In this document: positions 44,989 through 56,491 of the stretch, piece after piece
How the letters are laid out: each line of letters opens with the position of its first letter
How positions within the stretch are numbered: the first letter of the stretch is position 1
Origin: Crambe crambe
Taxonomy: Eukaryota; Porifera; Demospongiae; Poecilosclerida; Crambeidae
Assembly (NCBI GenBank): GCA_963924555.1
Contig: OZ004587.1
Location: 3,968,001 to 4,032,000 of the forward strand
Length of the DNA: 64,000 nt
Direction: 5' to 3'
Notes under the pieces: generated by a model
Databases searched by the model: none
What the model saw: the letters and a program-made list of their open reading frames with translations, nothing else
Told to the model about the DNA's origin: nothing
Position numbers and translations under genes: made by a program

Positions 44989-45829
44989 GAGGCTGAGGGC
45001 ATTAACTGACTTAGTATGGCCGGCTAAGCGCCATAGTAGCCCTTACAACATGATATAGCTAGTCTCAACTTTCAAACATTGTTGGATCATGAATATAATT
45101 AATTTTTATCTTCACTGTACACTTTTCTACACTTTTCAAGCAATTCAGGTAAAGTTTAAAGAAATGAATAATTGTATTCTTTTAAAACCATAATGAAAGT
45201 TCTGAGAGTAAGACACTATAAAAACAGCCCTTTAGCTTAACTAAGGTGCTTATGGAGCTAGTCTTGCTCTACTGGTCATTCACTGTTTTAAAAAACCTTA
45301 TTGTGGTCAAAGCTTCAAAGCATATTATGGATGCCATAGTCTAATTTTAATAATATAATAACACAAAGACCCACCAGACAGGAAGTGATCATCAGCCTAG
45401 AGGTGTAGCAAAACATTTACCAGGAGACTGGATATATGTTTCTTCAAGTGAGAGTTTGGATGTATGTTTTTGCCAAGTACATCGGCGGCCTGACGGATGA
45501 CATTGAAACTGTTATGAGTTACCCTCACGTGTGGTTTGTTCTGTGGTTGCTGATAATGTGCATTCCTGAGTGCAATTATAGTGGCTTATACTAAGTGGAA
45601 TTTGACATTTGATACTTACTAAAATTGATGTCTACTACAAATACAATCATAACAGATGGCACTGTTATGCATGGAATGTCAGGATGTACAGTCATTATGA
45701 AAACTACATGCACTACAAATATTTCTTAAGGCTTCACATGATTATTTGATATCCAATGTAGGTACCCATGCTGAAATCTCACTAGTTAGTCCTGCCACGT
45801 CAGAGAGGGCATTGAGTTAAAGAGAATGA
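44989..45829. other. Non-coding; includes inverted partner of 2490-2765
   Basis: 45370-45830 is the reverse complement of the repeat at 2490-2765. No gene seen. A GC-rich first exon was looked for and not found. Confidence 0.5.
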
Positions 45830-46784
45830 TCATTGAGTATGCTACTAACAAGGGATGAATCAGATTACACTAAGTAATTCAGCTAACAACTGGCTAACTC
45901 AAAAACAACTTTCAAAAACTCTCTAATATTATACTCTCAAAAAACAACAACAAAAAAACAACAACAACAAACAACTTGTCTCTGCTACTAATTTTTATAC
46001 AAAATTCAACTAATATGAAAAAATACTGATACAGAAAAACAGGAAAAATCTCTCACACACAAAATACAACCACACATGAGAATGCAGGACAGGAAAAAAT
46101 AATTAAACCACACAACAGAAATAACTAGCATACAAACTGGTCCATCAGTATTTTTGTGATCAAGTTTAAGGTGTAGCTACATACATTATGAATAGTGAGA
46201 TAAATGATCACTCTTATTTCACTTATCATGACATCGTGAGCTTTCCACTGGGAGGGGCTTGACAAGAGAACATTGGTTCCACCCAGCAGTATATCGTTAT
46301 TAAGTGTTTCTTTTCTGGCATTTAGTCCTTGTTAAAGTTCTAGCATACAAACTTAAGGACATAAAAGTGAGAGCAAGTGGTTAGGAAACCAGCCATTTCT
46401 TAAATTGCTATTGGTATGGGTGCACATGTGTAACAACTCCAGAGCTGGGAGGGAAATATAATTCATGGGGCCAATATTAATTTTGATTTCCACTTGGGAC
46501 TGTCACATTCTATGTAGCTAGATTATATAGAAGGTGATGTCTCATTGTAATCGAAAGTGCAGGTACTATTTAGTATGATCCCCCCCTTTAACCAAGAATT
46601 TTCTCTAGCATCAGTTTCTCTGCTCCAAGGACTCACAAGCATACAAATGAGATCAATTTAATTATCCTATATGTATAAACTCCATAAAGTATTTATAGGG
46701 AAACTGTACTCAATAATATTAGCTATCATTCCAGGAACCCATTAAATTTTTAGTTCAGTTGGTGATACCTCACGGCAATGGAAT

Positions 46785-47868
46785 GGCATATGCCAGCTAT
46801 GTATAATGACTCTGTATATATGCTAGCTATGTATAATGCCAGCTATGTACTCTGTATAATTGCAGCGAGCGAGCGAGCGAAGCGAGTGAGCTGACTCTCA
46901 GGTCATGACTCATTGAAATTGTAAAATATATAGGTCTACACTCCAAAATGCCCCAGGCGTAAGTACGTAGGTGTCGTGCAATAGTAGCGCCCTGCGCGTG
47001 CATTCATGCGCATGCTCCAATTGTAATTCTTGATTGATTTCTACATCGCTTCGTTATAGTACGGTGGATAGTACGGCTAGGCTATCTAAGTGGATTGTAG
47101 GCATTAAACATATCTAAGTGCTTTGTGGTAAGTACTATGCATGCAGCTGCCTGCCACTTACATTACTCAACAGCAAAGCACAAATAAATTAGAGCCTATC
47201 AGCTCTAAGCATAGGTGCTTCTTGCTCACTCACTCGCTGTCTAACATTTCTTGTAACAGTCTTTTGGGCAGCAGGCACAAGGCATATCTCAGTGGCTTGT
47301 AGGCACCAGGCTTATCTAAGTGCTTTGAGGCAGCTTTCTATGTATGCAGCTGCCTGCCACTTACATAACAGAGCAAAATCTTCTAAGGAGTTTAAGCTCA
47401 AACGAATATCAGTATAGGAATACTTGCTCGCTCACTGCGACTCAAATGTTGTACATTGCCCTAGTAATATGCCAGCTATATACTATGTATATAATGCCAG
47501 CTATGTACTATGCCAGCTGTGTATATATGCCAGCTATGTGCTATGTATATAATGCCAGCTATGTATATATGCCAGCTATGTACTATGCCAGCTGTGTATA
47601 TATGCCAGCTATGTGCTATGTATATATGCCAGCTATGTACTATGCCAGCTGTGTATATATGCCAGCTATGTGCTATGTATATATGCCAGCTATGTACTAT
47701 GCCAGCTGTGTATATATGCCAGCTATGTGCTATGTATATATGCCAGCTATGTACTATGCCAGCTGTGTATATATGCCAGCTATGTACTATGTATATATGC
47801 CAGCTCTGTATAATTATGTCAGCTATGTATTGCCAGCTACAATGTATCAAAGGGTAGTGAGGTGAGTT
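46785..47868. repeat. ~57-bp minisatellite split by another repeat
   Basis: Units of ATGCCAGCTATGTACTATGC and GTGTATATATGCCAGCTATG form a 57-bp array at 47466-47835, with a few leading units at 46790-46860. Between them 46862-47465 holds the GCGAGCGAGC repeat and a tandem pair of about 200 bp (CTTATCTAAGTGCTTTG twice). Frames such as MPAMYYASCVY are artefacts. Copy 1 has none of this near 8520. Confidence 0.85.
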
Positions 47869-48429
47869 TCCCACACCCCAAGGGAATCCTCAAGCTTACA
47901 ATAACAGAAAAGGACAGCAGAAAGGCCGGTTTATAATAACAATAATTTACAATAACCAGTCAGATTGAACATTCATGTTGAGTATTGTTCCCTCCAGTCA
48001 GATTAAACATTTATTACCTACACTGTTGAAGGTAGGGTAATTCCAAGCAGTTCATAACTCCTCAGAAAATTCCAGGTAGTGTCCATTAGTTCTAGAGAAA
48101 AAGCAACTCTGGTCATGCCTGCACACTATACTAGCTACTGGAAAAGTTTGTAGGCAGTTTCAAACAATAGTCAGAGAGAAGCTATAGTAGCTATAAAGCT
48201 TAAAGAAGAGGTACCAAATGTAGCATAGATTCCAAACATAATTAATATAAGCTGGAAAGCCTACCCTGTTTACATGACTCATAACTGCTGGATTCTCTGT
48301 GGATGGAGTTTTTCATGGATGACTAGCTACAACCTAATTTTCTACTTTAGTCTAAGCTCTAAAAACTTTGTTAGAAAAAAAATGGACATGACTCGCTAAA
48401 TTACTCCTACAATTTTTGCATAATGGTTA

Positions 48430-48890
48430 ATACTAATTGTAATCAATCCCTAATTGCACTCGTAGTTTTATAATTGCACTCCTGGCTACATCTGCGCATG
48501 TGCAGACAAATAATAGCGATGTTTCTGAAGATGGTAGGCTAGCTTGATTTATTCCTACCAGGTTTTTTCAAAGTGAATTGCTTATCTAAGTGGATTGATG
48601 ACCACCCACTAGGCTTATGTAAGCGTTTTGTGGCAAGCATTACAGGTTCATAATTATTAGCTAACAGCTTCCTACATGCAGCTGCAAGTAATCTATCACA
48701 CGATTAATAGGCAATCACATGCTTTTGAGGGCAATTTGAGTATAATTGCACGAGAAACTGTCTAAAATCATACTTGGCTTCATCTCATGCAATTACTTAG
48801 CCGGTTTCTCATGCAATTATACCCAAATTGCACTCAAAAGCATGTGATTAGCTACCTATACAAATTATAATTCCAGGTTTTCTAGCTAAA
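48430..48890. mobile_element. Insertion upstream of GPCR 2, with hairpin
   Basis: Absent from the left copy between 9105 and 9120. 48713-48850 folds on itself: AATCACATGCTTTTGAG...TATAATTGCA pairs with TGCAATTATA...CTCAAAAGCATGTGATT. Part of it (CTTATCTAAGTGGATTG, CATGCAGCTGC) is related to the repeat at 47090-47360. Confidence 0.6.
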
Positions 48891-48922
48891 TCATTATAAT
48901 AATGGTTATAATTCATTTTCTT

Positions 48923-48946
48923 CTCCTTTTCTTTTCTTTTTTCCAG
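48923..48946 (+). promoter_or_regulatory. Splice acceptor upstream of GPCR 2
   Basis: Pyrimidine tract ending in CCAG, matching the one at 9138-9161. Confidence 0.6.
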
Positions 48947-49055
48947 ATCCAATCAGCCATTACATCCAACTTCCCCCTCCCCCCCAAGCTGCCTCTATGC
49001 GCGCACTCATTTTGGTGCATTAATTTTATACTATCGAGTCTCAAAGCTAAACTTG

Positions 49056-50099
49056 ATGGGGAACAGTAGTTCGACGTATTTCCCACAGTACATCTGCGAT
49101 AATCCGAGCAGAAACTCTGTCACGCCAGAATATTGGACTCCCCCTTCTGAATTCAGGGATGGTTCCCTAGCCACTGGGGTTGTTATGTTGCTGTTCTGCC
49201 TGATAGGTCTGCCGAGTAATTTCATCATCATCATCATTATACTGAAGCAAAAACTCTACAAGCTACCAACTCACATTCTGCTGCTCAACCTGGTTATATC
49301 CGATTTTCTCTTGTGCCTTTTGTATATGCCCTTTACAGTCATTGCTTCATTTGCTGGGAGCTATATTTTTGGAAGCAGTGACTACACAAGATGTAGATTA
49401 TGTGAAGGAGGTTTGATATTCACTGCACTAACTTTTTTCTCTGTATGGACCCTTGGCTTGATCTCTGTTGATCGTTTCATCTACATCAAATTTCCTTTCT
49501 CCTATGAAAAAACAGTCACTAAAGTAAGAACTGTGATCACAGTCATAGTGGCTTGGTTACTTTCTATCTTTGTAGCTCTGCTGCCACTTACTGGTTTTGG
49601 GCACATCACACTTTCTTACAATCTATTAACTTGCATGGTTAATTTATTTGGTGAAACACCATTGACTAGAAACATAAACTACATGATATTCCTGATTGCA
49701 TTGGGTGTCATTCCTGTGATTGTAATAGTCATCACAAGCATTTGGATCGCGTGCATAGCCAGAAAACAGATTGGGAAAGTTTACGATTCGACAAGTAGAG
49801 AAGACAAATGTGAAAGAAAGCAAATCCAGAAAGTAAAAAACAAGAAGCAAGTTGCATTGCTGAAGGTCTTTGGAGGAATTTTAATAGCTAATTTCATTAC
49901 TTGGATACCAGTGATAATTTATTCTATAGTATCTATTGTAGTCAGCTCAGACGATATCCCCCATTGGGTTTTTTTGTTCGTGTTTGGCACTTTCATCATG
50001 CATTCAGTGTTGTATCCCTTCATTGAGGGCATTATCATTCCTGATATAAGAAACGCTTTCAAAAAAGTTTTCTCATGGAAAAAAATTTCATGTAAGTGA
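49056..50099 (+). CDS. Rhodopsin-class G-protein-coupled receptor 2
   Basis: A 347-codon frame from the ATG at 49056, nearly identical to GPCR 1 over the seven membrane segments (same SDFLL in TM2, CRLCEGG before TM3, DRF, FITWIP in TM6). Differences concentrate in the N-terminus (ICDNPSRNS for ICFAENLSRNS), loop 2 and the tail. The tail stops right after KKISCK, where GPCR 1 continues for another 66 residues with its cysteine cluster; the DNA beyond is still recognisably homologous (GGGACTAATAATTTAGAATT) but no longer open. Tail motifs control arrestin binding and trafficking in this class, so the two receptors may be regulated differently. Ligand unknown. Confidence 0.92.
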   Translation: MGNSSSTYFPQYICDNPSRNSVTPEYWTPPSEFRDGSLATGVVMLLFCLIGLPSNFIIIIIILKQKLYKLPTHILLLNLVISDFLLCLLYMPFTVIASFAGSYIFGSSDYTRCRLCEGGLIFTALTFFSVWTLGLISVDRFIYIKFPFSYEKTVTKVRTVITVIVAWLLSIFVALLPLTGFGHITLSYNLLTCMVNLFGETPLTRNINYMIFLIALGVIPVIVIVITSIWIACIARKQIGKVYDSTSREDKCERKQIQKVKNKKQVALLKVFGGILIANFITWIPVIIYSIVSIVVSSDDIPHWVFLFVFGTFIMHSVLYPFIEGIIIPDIRNAFKKVFSWKKISCK

Positions 50100-51089
50100 G
50101 GGACTAATAATTTAGAATTTGAAGTCAGGAATAGAATAATTATTGTAAGAAAACACAGATAGTGATGATGGGAATGAAGCAAATCTAAAGAACAAATAAA
50201 AACAACAACAACTTTGTTGTCATTGATATAGCTAGCTACATTATTCCACTGAAACTATACTTTGTGCCACTACTTCCCCATGCTAAAATTAGTGAATTGC
50301 CTGAGGCTGAGAGTAGAATGTAGTACAATACTTATTGATCTCAACCTAAGCTTTAATGCTCAAATCACATCTCCTTATAATTAATCATTAATTTTCTGGT
50401 CATACTTTACACATTATTTTAACCCTGTTCATTTCATGTTGTTGTCCCTGTTCTTTTTTATGCCATCTTCTTTTCTTACTAGCCACTCCAAAACCTCTAC
50501 CTATCTTGCCCTTGCACTAATCTTACCATTATTCTTTCCATTAAACAACCATCTCACCATTGCAAATTCTCTACATAATTCAGTCCCACTATTAAGTAGA
50601 ACAGTTACCTGAATATGTATTATTGTATTATAATTATAGCTCATGACAGGGGCTGATTGGGGAAAGGGGGGGGGTGAATTGGGTGGGTGGCTGGCCCCCC
50701 ACCTCATTATGAAATCTCCACTTGTTTCTTTCTTCACCATCGGTTGATCACTAACATTGGCTACAGTCCAAGTGTGGCATAAACAATCCCAGAACTTGAA
50801 ATCCTGGATCAACCCCCCAAGCTAAAACTACTGGAGGGAGAATAATGATAACATCCACTGATGTCTTCAGGAGCATGCGGTTAAAAACCATTCTTTGTTG
50901 ATATGTATGTGGAGGTTAAGAACTTAAAGATCATGTGTATGTGTACCACAAATTTGGGAAATCAAACCCCTCAAAGTTATGGTACATACCTCACTTAAAG
51001 TGGATTACAGCAACAACCCATAGCATACAATACAAGAGTAAGTACACATCAATTATTGAACCTGACCTACCCTTGTTCCTTCACATTTG
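50100..51089. other. Region 3' of GPCR 2
   Basis: 50100-50190 keeps homology to the tail of GPCR 1 at 10328-10400. 50840-51070 matches 11230-11460. A run of 9-10 G at 50667 is unremarkable. No further gene seen. Confidence 0.5.
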
Positions 51090-51316
51090 GTCAGTAATAT
51101 TGGTAGCTGCGATTCAGAAAGATATTAATTTTTATCTAGAGCTATTATATTATTAGCTACACTTCTATTCCATAAAAATGACAAGAAAGAGAGCAACAGG
51201 CAAGAAATGACGAATTCAAAAAATAACATAAGATACATTCATAATAGTTGTCTTCAAAATTAATAATTATAACCCTAGAACTATGATAGTAACAATAAAA
51301 ACTGACAAAAAACACC

Positions 51317-51349
<33 letters not shown>

Positions 51350-51369
51350 AACAAAGTTAAACAAGATAT

Positions 51370-51835
51370 GATTATATCATAGATATAAGAGGTTTTACGG
51401 GATTGTAAACGGATCACGTGCTCTCGTTAGCAACTAACAACCGAGGCGCGTTGACAGCTGAATGACATAGCACTTTTGTCAAAGTTGCTGTTCTGACAAG
51501 ATCCATGAGGTAAGACTTATGCCAATGATACTATAATACACTAGGGCATAGATTTACTGTATGAAATAAATTTTTGCTCAGATTTTCAAGTTTAATCCTA
51601 CAAATACTACTGTAGTGGTTAATGGGACTATAATCCCTCTCACGCTTGATAGAATCAATTGCTGTTGCCCATTTTCTGATCAAAAGGCATGTAAACTTTA
51701 ACTACATGGAATAGTAATGTTAGTTTTTGTATTAGCTGACGTATATTGTCTCTAGCATTTGCAAGTGGTGTTAAAACTGTAACCCCTCTCCCAAGAAATA
51801 GATTAACAATATTGCAACTGTACTATCAAAAACTT
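51370..51835. other. Sequence replacing the last PKG exon in copy C
   Basis: At the place where copy B has the tail exon (18072-18205), copy C has unrelated sequence. It includes a CACGTG and GGCGCG patch and ATGAG followed by GTAAGA (51505-51514), which could be a short first exon on the plus strand. No PKG tail motif is present here. Confidence 0.35.
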
Positions 51836-51935
51836 ACAATAGCTATTATTGTGCTGACTGAGCCACTACCCAATACACTATAGTTCAGTGAGGCTCACAG
51901 GATGCCATTTCCTTTTTTTAATGTGGCACAGGTAC

Positions 51936-53155
51936 GTAGATTGACGTTGGTGAAGCTCTTAGACAATAGTGCCTGCAAGAGTTTACATTACTACAGTACG
52001 TAATTATTTTTTAACCGCATACCAAGTAGATTAATTCACAAGGTATTTTTAGACCAATTCACTTGGGTTGCTAGGAGTATTATGTATACAGTATAGAGTG
52101 GACTTACATTTGGAATGATGCTTTTGATGAGCCCGTCCCAGTTGAAAGCTTCAAACCACCTTCACATCAAACACAATGTCGTGATGGTGAATACAAAGTG
52201 AAATAAGAGTGACTGACTTGTTATAATGTCTTAGTGTTATACATTATCTCATTCACTTTCACTTATGCACCTTTTAAAGGGAGAGAAATCTTGATAAACT
52301 ATCCAGATACAGTGATCTTGCAACATGAAATTCTGAACGCCAAACCAAAATTAATAGCCTCTTTTCTCAAAGGACTTAATCGTGGCTTTAGAGTTGGGTT
52401 AGGGAGCTATGTTTGGTGCATGTTGCGAGATCACTGCAATCCACTGTACATAAACTGTCTTAATATGAACACCTTTGATCCACATGATACTTATAAAATT
52501 GCTATGCAGGAAATGAATGTATACATGCATGTATGCATGTATATACCGTATAGCCGGAAATATTGGAAGATTTTAATTTGACGCTTTGGCGGTTTAAGCA
52601 TCAAATCGCCAAAAATAAAACCGTCAAAAAATCGCGCGGTTTAATTAAGTTTGCGATACATTGCGTTCCATTTATTGCACACCACTGCTGGAGAGTCAAA
52701 GAATAACTTATAGGCTCTGGAGGAATAGCGCCTTGAACCTGTGATAGTGCAACGAATTGAAGAGCCATCCATCACTATAAAGAAAGAGAGAACAAGCGGC
52801 TGAAATTCTTCGAGGGACGTGTCCATTGTAGCAATCGCTATCAGTGTTAGTTTCTCCCAAGAACACTTTCGTAGACTAACAACTGGAGAACTCGTACTAA
52901 ACTGATAATAGCTATATGGCTAACTAGCTGTACACAGCTCGCATGCACGATGCATGCGCATTATTTATTTTGCGCGATTTCAGATTCCGTCAAATTAAAT
53001 ACCGTCAATGGTATTTTTATGAGGTAATCGTATAATATAATTCCCGTCAATATTACCGGCTATACGGTATATGTATGTTGCATGATTTGCTCACCTGTGT
53101 GTCTTGATGCCACCACGAAGGTAGCCTAACCTCTCAGCTGGGTTATCCCACACAG
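51936..53155 (-). pseudogene. PKG-like kinase 3' exons, copy C, without tail exon
   Basis: Minus-strand exons at 53095-53155 ([18 protein letters not shown]), 52108-52159 ([17 protein letters not shown]) and 51936-51972 match copy B exactly in position and phase; one residue differs (N for H after WFEAF). The final exon with FDHFPP...GWDADF is not found downstream, so as it stands the copy lacks the conserved AGC kinase tail. Either a different last exon is used or the copy is dead. The upstream kinase exons are not in the window. Confidence 0.65.
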
Positions 53156-53634
53156 CTGTAAATTGCATTGTTAAATTAATTATCCTGTACAACAATAACA
53201 AAAAAATAACTGACAGCAACAACAAGTAAGTTGTTACAGTAACAACTAGTGTACAAGTAAGCTGCTAGGCAGTTCAAAATTAATTGCTTTTTTTCAGGCA
53301 GGCAGATCGAAATAAACAAACTTGAATACTACTTCTTTATCTCAGTATACTATGAATTATGTAATACTATAATGGCCAACGTTGTTCTAGTATACGAAGA
53401 TATACTAGGATATACAAGTTATTGGTCTCTAGGGTAAGAGTGTGTGTGCCTGTGTACATAAGTTAATAAAATGTTCAGTGATTGGACCATCCTCAGTAAT
53501 TATTATTGACTGTATGTATAATTGGAGACTTACTATCTCTTCAGTAGAACCTTGGTCCTGTTTACACTTGTTTTGATGGGTGTGGATATGCTAGCATCTT
53601 CAGTGGCTTCTCTCTTGAGGGAAGTAATGTAATC

Positions 53635-53669
<35 letters not shown>

Positions 53670-54431
53670 AATAAAGATAATCAAAGTGCGTGCCATCACG
53701 GATCTCTAAAGCAACTCCCATGCTATTTAGAGTGTACTACTGTCTCCATGTTGACGATCTTTACCATGCAATCTAAGAACACATGCAAGCAGAGTTCTTT
53801 AGCTTCTCCTGTAGCGGCAAGCCTTGATTGTAGACAGAGATGAGACTCGTGTACAGGCAGTCAGCTTTAACTATCATCTGTATTAATAGTTGACAAAAAG
53901 CAGTTAGGTCATCATAACAACTGCTTGTATTATGGAAATGTTTCCTATCTTTTATCAGGTTATGGCCTTCCAGCTTCAATAATCTGACTTGGGACAGTAG
54001 TGAGAGAGTAGAGTTGTGCTTCCTGTGTTAACTTGCTACAAAAATAATATTTTTTAATGATCAAAATAATTACTGCCTTGACAGCTTCTCTCAGTGACAC
54101 ATCTGTAATGTAAAAAAAAAAAAAATGTAAATATGAATAAGACTTATTGCCTGTTTTTTTTTCTACTTAGTATGCGGTCGAGTCTTGAAAAAAAAGAAGA
54201 AAACTTCCACATAATTTCCTTAAAGATAGTCCCTAGCCATTATGTACGTAGCTATTAGAAGAATTTGACTGGACAATAGCATAATGGCAAATTTGACTGG
54301 ATAATGGCAAGAATTGACTGGTAAGTGGAGAAATCGGCCAGAAAATCTCTTATGATGGGCTGTTTCCAGAGATACATACAGTATAGTGTTTCTTTTCCGG
54401 TCTTACTAGCACACTGATCTTGTTTATAATA
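52134..54431. repeat. Segmental duplicate C of the PKG 3' region
   Basis: Nearly identical to 18584-20845, ending abruptly at CTTGTTTATAAT (54431), after which the two copies share nothing. Differences are mostly small length changes in simple repeats such as (AAAT)n at 53636-53672. Confidence 0.9.
52544..53069. mobile_element. Mariner-like MITE, copy C
   Basis: Same insertion as 18976-19508, with the same TA-flanked TACCGTATAGCCGG ends; inserted before copies B and C separated. Confidence 0.75.
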
Positions 54432-54818
54432 TAATTTAACTATATATAGCTATAGCTATTCTTTGTGTTCTGTTTGAGTAACTGCTGCAAATCTTGATTT
54501 CTTTTGCATCTTTAGCTATAGCAGAGTCCAAATCTTTTGCTTATAGGAGAATCATTGCCTGCATTTAAAAGAAAGTATCATTTCAAGCATTATAGCTACG
54601 TAGCTATGGCTAGCTTTGTACCAATAGCAGCTACTTCAGGCCAGAGCACATAACTTGCAATATAGCTATACAGGTTGGTAATTGTTTTCTTATTTTGAGC
54701 ATCACTCTGAATACCCCTCAAGTAAGTGTCCACCTCAGCTGTCTGTTAATGTGGTAACAATTAACAACCAATAATAACTCTATAGCTAATAGCTATATCT
54801 AATCTGGGCATATATACC
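54432..54818. other. Upstream of a possible first exon
   Basis: AT-rich, with many TAGCTA words and no recognisable element. GCATATATACC just before the next ATG could act as a TATA box. Confidence 0.35.
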
Positions 54819-54936
54819 ATGTCATTGGGCTACTGTGATGAAAACTTCCTCCTCTCTCCCTTTGATGGGGAAAAAGAGTATGTACTCTGGACAGATCCTT
54901 CCACTATACTCCGCCATAATAATCTCTCACATCATG
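54819..54936 (+). CDS. Possible first coding exon of an unrecognised gene
   Basis: ATG at 54819, 39 codons (MSLGYCDENFLLSPFDGE, then KEYVLWTDPSTILRHN), ending at a good donor (CATG then GTAAGC). Composition looks like real protein. The next intron would contain the 86-bp array. No partner exon was recognised downstream, so the function is unknown. Confidence 0.4.
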
Positions 54937-54996
54937 GTAAGCTAGCTAGTTACATGCTAATATCCCATGCATGGTTCAGAGTGCATTATGTAAACT

Positions 54997-56318
54997 GAGT
55001 CAGTGATATGTGCTTATCTCATGCACAGTCCATTCAGATTGCATTAATTTGAGGGGAAACACATATCACTGACAATAGAAGTCGGTGATATGTGTTTATC
55101 TCATGCAAGTCCATTCAGATTGCACTGAGGGGAAACACATATCACTGACAATAGAAGTCGGTGATATGTGTTTATCTCATGCAAGTCCATTCAGATTGCA
55201 TTAAATTGAGGGGAAACACATATCACTGACAATAGAAGTCGGTGATATGTGTTTATCTCATGCAAGTCCATTCAGATTGCATTAAATTGAGGAAACACAT
55301 ATCACTGACAATAGAAGTCGGTGATATGTGTTTATCTCATGCAAGTCAATTCAGATTGCATTAAATTGAGGGGAAACACATATCACTGACAATAGAAGTC
55401 GGTGATTTGTGTTTATCTCATGCAAGTCCATTCAGATTATTGCATTAAATTAAGTCAATGAGGGGAAACACATATCACTGACAATATAGAAGTCAGTGAT
55501 ATGTGTTTATCTCATGCACAGTCCATTCAGATTGCATTAAACTGAGGGGAAGCACATATCACTGACAATAGAAGTCAGTGATAATTGTTTATCTCATGCA
55601 AATCCATTCAGATTGCATTAAATTGAGGGGAAACACATATCACTGACAACAGAAGTCATCACTGACAATACAAGTCAGTGATTTGTGTTTATCTCATGCA
55701 AGTCCATTCAGATTGCATTAAATTGAGGGGAAACACATATCACTGACAATAGAAGTCAGTGATATGTGTTTATGGTTTCTATCTACAATTTGATTGTCAC
55801 AGTGAAACTTTAAATAGAACTAAGCTTTTGTACGAAAGGATCGAGTGATAGATATCTGCTGGTGATATTGTGGGCCTCTGGTAAACTTTCGAGGGGGAGT
55901 GGAGAAGTGGCATAAGGGTAGTGCGATTGCTTTGAAGGCAGTTGTGTGTTAGTTCGAATCTGATTTTCTTCATAAGTTTATCTCATGTATGCATTAAATT
56001 GAGGGGAAACATATCACTGACAATAGAAGTCAGTGATATGTGTTTATTTCATGAACAGTCCATTCAGATTGCATTAAATTGAGGGGAAACACATATCACT
56101 GACAATAGAAGTCGGTGATGTGTTTATCTCATGCAAGTCAATTCAGATTGCATTGAAGTTGGCAACTATGTAGCTAGAGTTCATTCAGATTGCATTAAAC
56201 TGAGAGGAACATATATAATTATATCACTGACAATAGAAGTCATGTGTTCTATTTTATGCACAGTCACATTATTCAGATTGCATTAAACTGAGGGGAAACA
56301 TAATAGAAGTCTGAGATA
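54997..56318. repeat. ~86-bp minisatellite, about 14 units
   Basis: Units: GGGGAAACACATATCACTGA, CAATAGAAGTCGGTGATATG, TGTTTATCTCATGCAAGTCC, ATTCAGATTGCATTAAATTG. Each unit contains ATATCACTGA and TCxGTGATAT as an inverted pair, so each can fold. Interrupted at about 55780-55980 by unrelated sequence with a tRNA-like segment. Confidence 0.9.
55905..55975 (+). ncRNA. tRNA-like segment (SINE head or tRNA pseudogene)
   Basis: GTGGCATAAGGGTAGTGCG resembles an A box and AGTTCGAATCT, 34 bases on, resembles a B box (GGTTCGAATCC). Spacing fits a pol III promoter. Acceptor-stem pairing is poor, so it is probably not a working tRNA. Confidence 0.4.
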
Positions 56319-56491
56319 TGCGTGCATAGGAGGACCAAGAATGTCTCAGTCTTTTATATACAAGGCATGATTGTGGTTAGGAAAAATGATGAGCTGTGAT
56401 GAGCAAGTCTGTATCTAATGAAAAATGTGCAGGCTCTTGAGCCAATAGAGGTTAGCTTGTTAGTGGGGACACTAGCTATAGTCTATTATTA

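Larger units (their letters stand above)
45830..51070. repeat. Right copy of the GPCR block
   Basis: Colinear with 5860-11460: upstream region, GPCR, downstream region. It lacks the TTAA element at 6942-8461 (empty near 46725) and has its own insertions at about 46785-47868 and 48430-48890. Continues on from 51090 as the PKG block matching 17703-20960. Confidence 0.85.

Noticed and set aside
47344-47874. Frames of repeated MPAMYYASCVY and its minus-strand partner
   Set aside because: A 57-bp minisatellite whose unit is a multiple of three stays open in several frames on both strands, which is typical of an array, not a gene.
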